A stretch of DNA of 64,000 bases from M3007 sp964539805 (GTDB lineage: Bacteria; Bacteroidota; Bacteroidia; Chitinophagales; Saprospiraceae): NCBI GenBank assembly GCA_964539805.1, contig CAZIKN010000005.1:40757-104756 (forward strand), written 5' to 3'. The position numbers and the translations under genes are program-made. This document shows positions 1 to 8,227 of this stretch, in pieces; position 1 is the first letter of the stretch; each line of letters starts with the position of its first letter. A model generated the notes under the pieces. The model was not told where the DNA came from, did not search any database, and saw only the letters and a program-made list of their open reading frames with translations.

Positions 1-1
1 G

Positions 2-418
2 TCATCCCAGGCCTTCCGACAAACCAAGGGCCGCCTGCCCTGGCCTGTGGAAAATGGCTTTATTGCCAAGCGATTTGGTACACAGAAGCACCCTACCTTA
101 CGCAACATTGAGATCACCAATAATGGTGTGGACATCAGAACGGATGAAAATGCCGAGGTTCTCGCTGTTTTTTCTGGTGAGGTAGCCGGTATCCAATCCA
201 TTCCTGGCCACCATTATACCGTTATCATTCGCCACGGTGATTACTACACCGTATATTCTAACCTGGGAGAGATCAATCTTTCCAAAGGAGATCAGGTAAA
301 AGCCAAACAGAGCATAGGACGAGTTAGCACCAATCCAATCACCAATACGACAGAACTACATTTTGAGCTTTGGCGGCAAAAAGAACGGCTGAACCCGTCT
401 CTCTGGATCAAGAAATAA
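2..418 (+). CDS. EnvC-like murein hydrolase activator, degenerate LytM/M23 domain (5' end outside window)
   Basis: The frame is open from the first codon of the window, so the protein begins upstream; the first visible residues (FRQTKGRLPWPVENG) are the usual entry into the C-terminal LytM domain of EnvC/NlpD-type proteins. The domain then runs to the stop as GVDI, HGDYYTVY and ELHFELW. In active M23 endopeptidases the zinc is held by HxGxD and HxH; here the first His is Asn (NNGVDI) and the first His of HxH is Glu (ELHFE). Two ligands are therefore missing, as in EnvC and NlpD, which do not cut peptidoglycan but switch on cell-wall amidases during division. The upstream coiled coil expected of EnvC cannot be seen. 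The 3' end overlaps the converging gene by 11 bases. Confidence 0.85.
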   Translation, partial: SSQAFRQTKGRLPWPVENGFIAKRFGTQKHPTLRNIEITNNGVDIRTDENAEVLAVFSGEVAGIQSIPGHHYTVIIRHGDYYTVYSNLGEINLSKGDQVKAKQSIGRVSTNPITNTTELHFELWRQKERLNPSLWIKK

Positions 419-1463
419 TCCGGCCACCTCCTTCAATTTGCTCCACCAAGTCAGCGCCAAATAGGCCAGAAGGTGTATAAAAACCTGGTTTTGCTCCTCC
501 ATCCAATACATTTTTCATGATATGGAGGGCTGCATGCGCCGTAAAGATGTAACCCTCTGACAATTGTAAACAAGCGCTGTGCTGCTCACCTGATGCATTC
601 CGAACATCCCCCCAAACATACATTTTCGCCTTTGTGCGTTGCGCCTCATCTGGACCAGCGGGCATACCTTCTATTTTGCGCCAAAGGAATTTTTGTACCA
701 TTTTGAGGCGAAAAAGCCAGGTAAAATGACGTTGCCACCGCATTTTCTGATATGACTTGGGGTGTACACTCATATATACTTCTATATTGGGAATACCGGT
801 GTTGTGCCAAGCGGTACTCAAATCACCCCACGGGATTGTCATGGTAAATCGGCGTATGCCGCCGAAATCCACCTCCATAGATTTGTAGGCCAAAGGCACA
901 AACACCAATTTGCCGTGCTGTCGCACTGCGCCGGGTTTTCCCAATGATTCAGCAGAGGTTTTGGCCGTGCCATGTGACACCCCTCCGCCTATACTCGCAA
1001 ACGCCAAGCGCAGGTGCGTGGCATCGGGCAGCAATTGTTTTAGATGTAAGGCCATACAATCCGTTGGCACCACGTCAAAGCCGGTGCCGGGCAGCAGCAA
1101 AACACCCCGTTCACGGGCTTTTGCATCAAGATTAGCCGCCCACTCAAAAACCTGGTATTCGCCTGTGATGTCCAAATAGTGCCGCCCCGTGCGCAGGCAT
1201 GCCTCTATCATAGGCTTGGCGGTATGGCTAAAAGGGCCAGCACAGTGCAAAACAGCGGAAACCCCTTGCAGAGCATAATCCAACTTCTCTGTCTCACTTA
1301 AGTCAAATACCTGATAATCAAAATTGTACGCTTTTGCGAGAGCTATTACTTTTTCGGCATTCCGTCCGGCAAGAATAGGTTTTAGGCCATACTGGGCCAT
1401 CAGAGGGAGCATTAATTGGGCGGTATAACCCGTAGCACCATATAACAAAAATGTTGTACTCAT
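408..1463 (-). CDS. Saccharopine dehydrogenase-like NAD(P)-binding reductase
   Basis: A 351-residue protein starting with a Rossmann nucleotide-binding motif (LLYGATGYTAQ, residues about 6-16), followed by features of the saccharopine dehydrogenase NADP-binding family (VLHCAGPFS, HYLDITGEYQVFE, PGTGFDVVPTDC). Proteins of this shape include trans-acting enoyl reductases and many uncharacterised oxidoreductases, and the substrate cannot be read from the sequence. Its ATG overlaps the ruvC stop as ATGA, so the two genes are probably translated from one mRNA; this looks like operon packing rather than a functional link. It overlaps the upstream converging gene by 11 bases. True saccharopine dehydrogenase is less likely because lysine-pathway neighbours are absent. 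Confidence 0.85.
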   Translation of the reverse strand: MSTTFLLYGATGYTAQLMLPLMAQYGLKPILAGRNAEKVIALAKAYNFDYQVFDLSETEKLDYALQGVSAVLHCAGPFSHTAKPMIEACLRTGRHYLDITGEYQVFEWAANLDAKARERGVLLLPGTGFDVVPTDCMALHLKQLLPDATHLRLAFASIGGGVSHGTAKTSAESLGKPGAVRQHGKLVFVPLAYKSMEVDFGGIRRFTMTIPWGDLSTAWHNTGIPNIEVYMSVHPKSYQKMRWQRHFTWLFRLKMVQKFLWRKIEGMPAGPDEAQRTKAKMYVWGDVRNASGEQHSACLQLSEGYIFTAHAALHIMKNVLDGGAKPGFYTPSGLFGADLVEQIEGGGRIIS

Positions 1464-2020
1464 TTTACTTTGCTTGGATTATCTTTTACGAATGATGACC
1501 AATTGCTGTATGTTTTTTGCCCTGCGATAGCCCTTGAACTTTGAAACCAATGGCAAACAGCTACCGCCAATGCATCTGTAGCATCATAATATTTTTCTGA
1601 AAATTTGGTATGCAGTATGTTTTCCAACATACCTGCCACCTGTTCTTTTGATGCATTCCCATTGCCCGTTACGGCTTTTTTGATCTTTTTGGGCAAATAT
1701 TCCGCTACTTCCAAATGATTTACCATGCCTGAAGCGATAGCCACCCCTTGTGCTCGACCTAATTTGAGCATACTCATGGCGTTTTGGCCATAAATAGGTT
1801 GTTCAATGGCCATTTCCTGCGGTTTATACTGAATAATAAGGTCCTGCACCTGTTCAAAGATATAGCGCAGCTTTACCGTTTGCTCCGCGCTTAGGTGCGC
1901 AAAGGTAAGTACCCCTATTTCCACAACGGACATCTGTTTTTTGTCCACCTCTAAAACAGCAAACCCCAGCACATTGGTGCCAGGGTCTATGCCAAGTATT
2001 CGTTTTTTTTGCGCTGTCAT
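1460..2020 (-). CDS. ruvC: Holliday junction resolvase RuvC
   Basis: A 186-residue RuvC nuclease that cuts four-way recombination junctions, normally with the RuvAB branch-migration motor. All four acidic catalytic residues are visible: D12 in GIDPG, E73 in AIEQP, and D146 and D149 in YYDATDA. The conserved basic stretch KKIKKAVTGNGNASKEQV is also present. The frame is open nine codons further upstream, but the homologous N-terminus (MTAQKKRILGIDPG) begins at 2020, which is the start chosen. The stop overlaps the next gene's ATG by four bases. ruvA and ruvB are not in the window. Confidence 0.95.
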   Translation of the reverse strand: MTAQKKRILGIDPGTNVLGFAVLEVDKKQMSVVEIGVLTFAHLSAEQTVKLRYIFEQVQDLIIQYKPQEMAIEQPIYGQNAMSMLKLGRAQGVAIASGMVNHLEVAEYLPKKIKKAVTGNGNASKEQVAGMLENILHTKFSEKYYDATDALAVAVCHWFQSSRAIAGQKTYSNWSSFVKDNPSKVK

Positions 2021-2201
2021 GCCGCGAAGGTACTGTGAAAAGCACAAAAATCGTTCAGATCATAGATAATGTGTTGAGCATTTTGGCCAAATCATAAAAT
2101 TTTTCTGCCGCTTGCCTTTCAATTAATATTTACTATTTGATCATTAGGCTGGCGAATTTACATAAGATACAATATGGATAAACCCATGACAAGCCCTTTA
2201 A

Positions 2202-3164
2202 TCATTCCGCGCTAAATTCCACCACAAAACTCTCCTTATAGCCCTTCTTTTTGGCAATTTTTTGCGCTGCTTCCGCTGCCTTTTTATTGGCGAATGGGCC
2301 AACCATGACACGATAGGTCACAATATCACTGCCCTCAACTTGTTCCAGATCCACCAATACTTTTCCCGGCCAATCCTTGCGGAGCTTGCGCAGAATGGGC
2401 AATACATTATCGGCATCATATAATGTGCCTACCTGTACGGCAGCGCCTTTGCGGACAGCCTCGGCAATATCAATTTTGTACAGCGTACGTTTGCCAGCGG
2501 CGGCAGGGGAAGCGGCAGGGGCAGAGGCAGCTTCGGGCTCAGTAGCTTTTGCTATGCTTTTGGGAGCGGCTTCGCCACCTTTTGGGGTAAGCAACCTGGG
2601 GCTTGATTTTTCTGCTTTGGCTACGGTTGGTGTGCTGTATTCAGTCGGCACGTCTGCTTTTTTAGTGGAAGCTGCTGACGGAACAGCCGCTTTGAGGACT
2701 TTTATTTTGGGTTTGTTCTCCGTTTTGGGGGTTTCTTCTGCGGCCACAAATTGGTCATCAGGCAAAGGCTTTACCTCGGTGTTTTCCGCTGGCTCATCAT
2801 TTGCTATTTCTAATTTGACTTTTGCGTGACCCGCTTTGATGATGCCCAAAGCAACGGCTGCTTTGCGGGATACATCCACCACATAGCCAGCGGAGTAAGG
2901 CCCGCGGTCATTTACGGTCACAATGACGGACTCGCCATTGTCCAGGCGGGTTACCTTTACTTTGGTGCCAAAGGGGAGGGTCTTGTGTGCACAAGTCATG
3001 GCATCCTTGTCATAAACCTGGCCACTGGCTGTCTTGCGGCCATGTAGTTTATCGGCATAATATCCTGCCTTTCCGTATTCTTCAAATACAGGAGGAATGG
3101 CGTAAATGGTAAATGTGCTCAGGGAAAAGAAGCACATGAGGGCAAAAAACAAAAATTGTCGCAT
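2202..3164 (-). CDS. RlpA-like double-psi beta-barrel protein with C-terminal SPOR domain
   Basis: A 320-residue exported protein. Residues 1-22 form a signal peptide without a lipobox cysteine before the mature region. Residues about 34-115 are the double-psi beta-barrel of rare lipoprotein A (GYYADKLHGRKTASG, LPFGTKVKV, VNDRGPYSAGYVVDVS). A low-complexity Pro/Ala/Lys linker follows, and residues about 235-320 form a SPOR domain, which binds denuded septal glycan. In Pseudomonas, RlpA is a lytic transglycosylase that trims such glycan; the conserved Asp after RGPY (D97) suggests activity is kept. The start at 3164 (MRQFLFF) is preferred over an upstream one because it begins the signal peptide. 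Confidence 0.88.
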   Translation of the reverse strand: MRQFLFFALMCFFSLSTFTIYAIPPVFEEYGKAGYYADKLHGRKTASGQVYDKDAMTCAHKTLPFGTKVKVTRLDNGESVIVTVNDRGPYSAGYVVDVSRKAAVALGIIKAGHAKVKLEIANDEPAENTEVKPLPDDQFVAAEETPKTENKPKIKVLKAAVPSAASTKKADVPTEYSTPTVAKAEKSSPRLLTPKGGEAAPKSIAKATEPEAASAPAASPAAAGKRTLYKIDIAEAVRKGAAVQVGTLYDADNVLPILRKLRKDWPGKVLVDLEQVEGSDIVTYRVMVGPFANKKAAEAAQKIAKKKGYKESFVVEFSAE

Positions 3165-3301
3165 CGGCGAAATATTTATGCTGTTAATAATTAGGTTTAC
3201 TCTTGCCTGCAAACGTGCGGCTATTCAAAGAATTGTACAAATAATTTAGAAAAAAAATTTTTTAATCTACTGAAAATCAAATCTTTTGTATCTCACCTTA
3301 C

Positions 3302-3333
3302 AAAAAAGGCCATTACCTCATTCGGTAATGGCC
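3302..3333 (-). terminator. Intrinsic terminator after the universal stress protein gene
   Basis: The arms GGCCATTACC (3308-3317) and GGTAATGGCC (3324-3333) pair perfectly over 10 bp with a 6-base loop. On the minus strand the stem is followed at once by six T (complement of 3302-3307). It lies 40 bases past the stop of the minus-strand gene ending at 3374. Confidence 0.88.
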
Positions 3334-3373
3334 TAAAAACGGCACCCTCCAAGTGCTCGAATTTTGATCATGT

Positions 3374-4222
3374 TTATCTAATCGGCACAGCCAAAACAGG
3401 GATGTGTGTATGGTTGGCGGTGTCTTCTGTCAGGCTGCCAAAAAGCATATGGGAAACACCTCTGCGTTGGTGCGTGCCCATGATGATAAGGTCAGCATCA
3501 GCCTCGTATGCGTGGTTCAGTATAGCATTATCTTCAAACATGGTAAAGCCGGAAATGTGCAGCAGCACATCTTTCATGCCCACACGCTCCAAAATGCGTT
3601 TTTTTTCTGCTTCCACGCTGCCATCTGTGGGTACCAGCAAGGGATTGTTCAGGTACACAGATTCTACGTTAAAGCCCAGAGCATCCTGCCACGCTTTTAC
3701 CGTTTTGAACACTTCCTCTTGATCTGGTTTAAAGGTAGAAGGCACCATTACATTGCGAATGTCAAACGTTTTGATACCTGCTGGGACTACCAGCACCGGA
3801 CAGTCAGCATAGCGAATAACACGTTCGGTATTGGAGCCCACTACCACTTCTTTAAGGCCGCTTGCTCCCAAGGTGCCCATAACAATCAGGTCTATTTTCT
3901 CGGTACTGCATACTTCCCGGATAACTGGCAGGATCAAGCCCTCGCGCAATTCGCTTTCCATAACCAATCCTTGAAAATCAGGGTCGGCCTCCAATTCAGC
4001 ACATAGCGCATCTAAGCGCTCCTGAATTTCATCTTCTTGTGTATCAACGCCATAGGTAGTATCTACATAGGCGTATTCAGCCATTGGCGCCACACTTGGT
4101 GCCATCTCGTTTACGTGTACAATATGAACGGCGGATTTACTGCGCACAGCCAATTGGCACGCGATACGCAAAGCATTTATTGAGGTATGGGAAAAATCAA
4201 CAGGGACAAGTATTTTTTTCAT
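3374..4222 (-). CDS. Universal stress protein, tandem UspA domains
   Basis: A 282-residue cytoplasmic protein with two UspA folds in tandem (about 1-150 and 155-282). The first begins KKILVPVDFS and carries the ATP-binding signature GTLGASGLKEVVVGS. The second has GTHQRRGVSHMLFGS, in which part of the glycine pattern is replaced, so the second site may bind nucleotide poorly. Tandem Usp proteins respond to stress or starvation, but the exact role cannot be inferred. The start at 4222 (MKKILVPVD) is chosen over a 31-codon upstream extension with no homology-like features. It is divergent from pcrA and ends before a strong terminator. Confidence 0.93.
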   Translation of the reverse strand: MKKILVPVDFSHTSINALRIACQLAVRSKSAVHIVHVNEMAPSVAPMAEYAYVDTTYGVDTQEDEIQERLDALCAELEADPDFQGLVMESELREGLILPVIREVCSTEKIDLIVMGTLGASGLKEVVVGSNTERVIRYADCPVLVVPAGIKTFDIRNVMVPSTFKPDQEEVFKTVKAWQDALGFNVESVYLNNPLLVPTDGSVEAEKKRILERVGMKDVLLHISGFTMFEDNAILNHAYEADADLIIMGTHQRRGVSHMLFGSLTEDTANHTHIPVLAVPIR

Positions 4223-4474
4223 GATGTGTGTATTTAATTGACAGTGCAAAGTTGAAGGTGATTCAGGGCCACGGAAATGATCTTGGTCAAACAGGAGAGA
4301 AATCTTGGTCAACATGTTACAGGCAATGAGGCGGCAGTTCCGGCTTTTAGATATTTTTGAAATTATTTATGTCAATTTTAAAAAAACATTTTGCTTTAAA
4401 AAAACATACCTTCGCCGCTACAAATAAAAATTGGCAACCCTTTCGGTTGCAACACTCGTCAAATCCTCGTCCCA

Positions 4475-6817
4475 ATGTCTGCCTATCTTGATGAGCTCAA
4501 CCCGGTACAACGCGCTGCCGTAACCACCACTGAAGGCCCGGTTCTTGTGATCGCAGGCCCAGGTTCAGGCAAGACCCGTGTGCTAACCTACCGCATTGCA
4601 CATCTTTTGGAATCAGGTGTGCCCCCTTGGGAAATCCTGACGCTTACCTTTACCAACAAGGCCGCCCGTGAAATGAAGGAAAGGATAGAAAAAGTAGTGG
4701 GGCCAAAGGCTCAACAGGTATGGGCGGGCACCTTTCACGCTATTTTTGCCAGAATACTGCGCGTAGAGGCTGCCAAGATCGGATATCCCGCTGCTTTTTC
4801 CATTTATGACTCTGATGATACCTTGGGGGTACTTCGGGCCATTATCAAAGAAATGAACCTTGATCCCACGGTTTACAATCCATCTGCCATACGATCACGT
4901 ATTTCATTGGCGAAAAGTAACCTGATCACGCCCAAGGCTTATCGGGACAAAACTGATCTGATGCAGGAAGACCGCCAGGCCAAAAGGCCCTATGTTGTGG
5001 ATATTTACGAAAAATACATGGCGCGCTGCCAGCGCTCAGGAGCCATGGACTTTGATGACCTGCTGTTCCAATTGTATCGCCTATTTCGTGACAATCCGGA
5101 TCAAGTGCTTGAGAAATACCAGAAAAGGTTTCGCTACATCCATGTGGATGAGTTTCAGGATACCAACTTCTTACAGTATGCCATCCTGCGCCGCTTGCTC
5201 AAATATGAAGGCAGTAGTGAAAATGTTTTTGTTGTAGGCGATGACGCCCAAAGTATCTATGCCTTCAGGGGGGCTACCATTGATAATATCCTTGATTTTG
5301 AGAAAGATTACCCCGCGCTAAAGACCTACAAATTAGAGCAAAATTACCGAAGCACGCACCACATTGTATCCGCAGCCAATGAGGTCATCAGCCACAATCG
5401 CCGCCAATTGCAAAAAACAATTTGGACAGATCGGGAAGAACGGCATAAAATTAAGGTGTTGAAATGCATGACAGATGACGAGGAGGGTCGCCGCGTGGCT
5501 GATCTTATCCTGGAACAAAAAAACCGCTACCATCTGCGCAATGGCGACATTGCTGTGCTGTACCGGACCAATGCCCAAAGCCGTAAATTTGAGGAACATC
5601 TTCGCCGATTGAACTTGTCCTACCGCGTTTATGGCGGTACCTCCTTCTATCAGCGCAAGGAGGTCAAAGATTTTATTGCCTACCTGCGATTGGCCGTTAA
5701 CCCCTTGGACGAGGAGGCCCTTCGGCGCGTCATCAACTATCCTACCCGTGGCATCAGCGATGCCACCATTGATAAAATAAGCACTTTGGCTGGCAGCAGC
5801 AACGTACCGATGTGGTATGCCATGTTGGATACGCGCTTGGATGTTAACGATCGTGCCCGCAAATCACTCGGTGGCTTTCGTTCTATGGTAGAAAACTGGC
5901 AGTCAAGGATCAATACCGATCCCGCTATCAAACTCGCCGGCGATATCTTGCGCAAATCAGGGCTTTTGGATGCCCTAAAGGCCGATACTTCACCTGAGGG
6001 CATAGGCAGGCTTGAAAATGTCAACGCCGTGTTGGATGCCATTTCTGAATATTCCGATGCGGCAGCATCCATTCCTGCGCCAGCGCCAGATGGCATTTAC
6101 GATGTATCGGCAGATTTGTCACCAAGTTTAATCCCTACGGGCAGTACAAGCTTGGCCACGTACCTGCAAACCATCACACTGCTCACCGATGCCGATGAGA
6201 AAACAGGCGATGATGACAATATAACCCTCATGAGCGTGCACTCTGCCAAAGGATTGGAGTATCGAAGTGTGTTTGTTACGGGTATGGAAGAACATTTGTT
6301 TCCCAGTTTTATGTCCTTTGACGATCCCAATGGCTTGGATGAAGAACGCCGTTTGTTTTATGTGGCCATCACAAGGGCCAAAGAATTGCTTACCTTAGCC
6401 TATGCCCAAAATCGCTACCGATTTGGTCAAATTCGTGTAAGCGAACCATCCCGATTCTTAGAAGAGATAGATAATCAACATTTTGATATTGTGGGTGGCT
6501 TTGGTGCGGCACGACTGTCCAATACACAACCCACTTTTGCCAATTCAGGCCGCGCAGGCGTAAGCGGTAATTTCAGTCAAGCCCAGCGACGCCCACTTTC
6601 ACCCATGCCTGCAGCAGCAATGCCCGCTGATTTCAAGCCCTCTCCTATTGAGGACATAATACCCGGCGCACGGGTACTGCACTTGAAATTTGGCGAAGGC
6701 AAGGTGCTTGGAGTGGAAGGCCCAAAAGATGGCAAAGTGGCTGCCATCCATTTTTTGAACGATGAATTACCCGAGCGTCGCATCGTGTTGAAATTTGCAA
6801 AACTACAGGTATTGTAG
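4475..6817 (+). CDS. pcrA: PcrA/UvrD-type superfamily 1 DNA helicase
   Basis: A 780-residue 3'-5' helicase for DNA repair and replication-conflict resolution. Motif I is AGPGSGKT (about residues 27-34), motif II is VDEFQDTN, and QSIYAFRGA, LEQNYRST, MSVHSAKGLE and RRLFYVAITRA mark the other SF1A motifs. The C-terminal 50 residues (GARVLHLKFGEGKVLG...) form the small Tudor-like module that binds RNA polymerase in PcrA/UvrD. The length fits PcrA. A promoter-like pair lies upstream (TTTG at 4390, TACCTTCG at 4407-4414), but the spacing is short. Only five bases separate its stop from the converging gene. Confidence 0.95.
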   Translation: MSAYLDELNPVQRAAVTTTEGPVLVIAGPGSGKTRVLTYRIAHLLESGVPPWEILTLTFTNKAAREMKERIEKVVGPKAQQVWAGTFHAIFARILRVEAAKIGYPAAFSIYDSDDTLGVLRAIIKEMNLDPTVYNPSAIRSRISLAKSNLITPKAYRDKTDLMQEDRQAKRPYVVDIYEKYMARCQRSGAMDFDDLLFQLYRLFRDNPDQVLEKYQKRFRYIHVDEFQDTNFLQYAILRRLLKYEGSSENVFVVGDDAQSIYAFRGATIDNILDFEKDYPALKTYKLEQNYRSTHHIVSAANEVISHNRRQLQKTIWTDREERHKIKVLKCMTDDEEGRRVADLILEQKNRYHLRNGDIAVLYRTNAQSRKFEEHLRRLNLSYRVYGGTSFYQRKEVKDFIAYLRLAVNPLDEEALRRVINYPTRGISDATIDKISTLAGSSNVPMWYAMLDTRLDVNDRARKSLGGFRSMVENWQSRINTDPAIKLAGDILRKSGLLDALKADTSPEGIGRLENVNAVLDAISEYSDAAASIPAPAPDGIYDVSADLSPSLIPTGSTSLATYLQTITLLTDADEKTGDDDNITLMSVHSAKGLEYRSVFVTGMEEHLFPSFMSFDDPNGLDEERRLFYVAITRAKELLTLAYAQNRYRFGQIRVSEPSRFLEEIDNQHFDIVGGFGAARLSNTQPTFANSGRAGVSGNFSQAQRRPLSPMPAAAMPADFKPSPIEDIIPGARVLHLKFGEGKVLGVEGPKDGKVAAIHFLNDELPERRIVLKFAKLQVL

Positions 6818-6822
6818 CCATA

Positions 6823-8004
6823 CTAAAGTTGCTCCATGGCCTGCTCCAAATCAGCCCAAAGCCATTGCGGATCTTCTAAGCCAATATAAAAACGGGCAAA
6901 AGCCCAGTGCATGGGTGGGTTGGCCCGGCCGGGTATGTTGTAAAAACCAATAGTAGGTATGATAAGCGACTCATGCCCGCCCCAGGAAACGGCCATCGTG
7001 AAACAACGCAAACGATGGATGAACGCTTCCATTTTTTCCATTGCATCCGTATTGAACTGCACCGAAAACAAGCCACCACAACCGCGCATTTGTTTTTTGG
7101 CCAAGTCCAATTGCGAAAAGCTATGGTGGAAAGGATGCCAAATTCGCGCTACTTTAGGATGTGCATCTAATTTTTCCAAAATCCAACGCGCACTCTCATC
7201 ACTGCGCTGCAACCTGAGGGGCAAGGTGCGGAGGCCGCGCAGCACCAGCGACGCATCATGGGGACTTAGGATACCTCCCAGGGTCATCAATTCGGACTCA
7301 AATATCTTTTTGCACATGGCATGGCTGCCACACAGCACACCTACTACCACATCTGAGTGCCCATTGAGGTATTTGGTGCCGCTGTGCAGCACAATATCAA
7401 TACCAAATGCGGCTGGGTTTTGGTACAGTGGCGAGCAGTATGAATTATCAATCATGGTCACTATGCCCAGTTCACGGGCCAGGGCGGCACAAGCAGACAG
7501 GTCCTGACATTCAAAGGTCATGGTGTTGGGGCTTTCCAAAAAGAGCACTTTGGTGTTGGGGCGCAGGGCGGCTTTTATCTGTTCCAGATCCGTACCGTCC
7601 ACGAAACTATGCTCCACCCCGAAGCGCGATAAAAACTTGCGCAACAGTGCGGAAGTCCACGAATATGGCGCCTGCTGGCATACCACATGGTCGCCCGCCG
7701 ATACATTACCGATGACAGCCGCCGCAATAGCCGCTGCGCCGCTGGCAAAAACAAGGCAATCTTCTGTTCCCTCAAGGGCGGCCAATTTTCTGCGCAGCAT
7801 TTCCACCGTTGGGTTATTGCCCCTTGAATAAACATGGTGTTTCAGTTCGTCGGAAAATGCTTCGCGAAAGTGCGCCAAATCGCGAAAAGCAAAATTGCTG
7901 GTCTGGATAATGGGCGGAGCAATGGCATGGTAGTACTGCTCGCGGTCTTCTGCCAGGTGGGTCAGGATGTGGCTCAATTCGCCGGGGGTGTAAAGTGGTT
8001 CCAT
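6823..8004 (-). CDS. Cys/Met metabolism PLP-dependent enzyme (cystathionine gamma-synthase/lyase family)
   Basis: A 393-residue fold-type I PLP enzyme. The Schiff-base lysine is K211 in SGTKYLNGHSD, the PLP-nitrogen Asp is D186 in IDNSYCSP, and YSRGNNPT and SWGGHESL are the other family signatures. The family covers cystathionine gamma-synthase, gamma-lyase, beta-lyase and related sulfhydrylases; the sequence alone does not separate them, and no methionine or cysteine pathway gene is adjacent. The start at 8004 (MEPLYTPGELSH) is chosen because the 25 preceding residues look like non-coding leader. Confidence 0.9.
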   Translation of the reverse strand: MEPLYTPGELSHILTHLAEDREQYYHAIAPPIIQTSNFAFRDLAHFREAFSDELKHHVYSRGNNPTVEMLRRKLAALEGTEDCLVFASGAAAIAAAVIGNVSAGDHVVCQQAPYSWTSALLRKFLSRFGVEHSFVDGTDLEQIKAALRPNTKVLFLESPNTMTFECQDLSACAALARELGIVTMIDNSYCSPLYQNPAAFGIDIVLHSGTKYLNGHSDVVVGVLCGSHAMCKKIFESELMTLGGILSPHDASLVLRGLRTLPLRLQRSDESARWILEKLDAHPKVARIWHPFHHSFSQLDLAKKQMRGCGGLFSVQFNTDAMEKMEAFIHRLRCFTMAVSWGGHESLIIPTIGFYNIPGRANPPMHWAFARFYIGLEDPQWLWADLEQAMEQL

Positions 8005-8227
8005 GGGGGCAAAAGTATGGATTTCGTTTATTTGAAACCCCAGGGCCATTATCGTTACGCTTAAATACCACAAAACCACTCATTTATGGGTATTCAACAA
8101 GGCAAAAGAGATGTTTTATTACGTTTTTTCCTTTTTTTGGAATAAAATTTGCCATTTTTACGGCTCGATTTAATCTTTCCATTCCGCATTCGGTAATCCA
8201 ACGTATTACAGTAGTATCAATCGTTTT

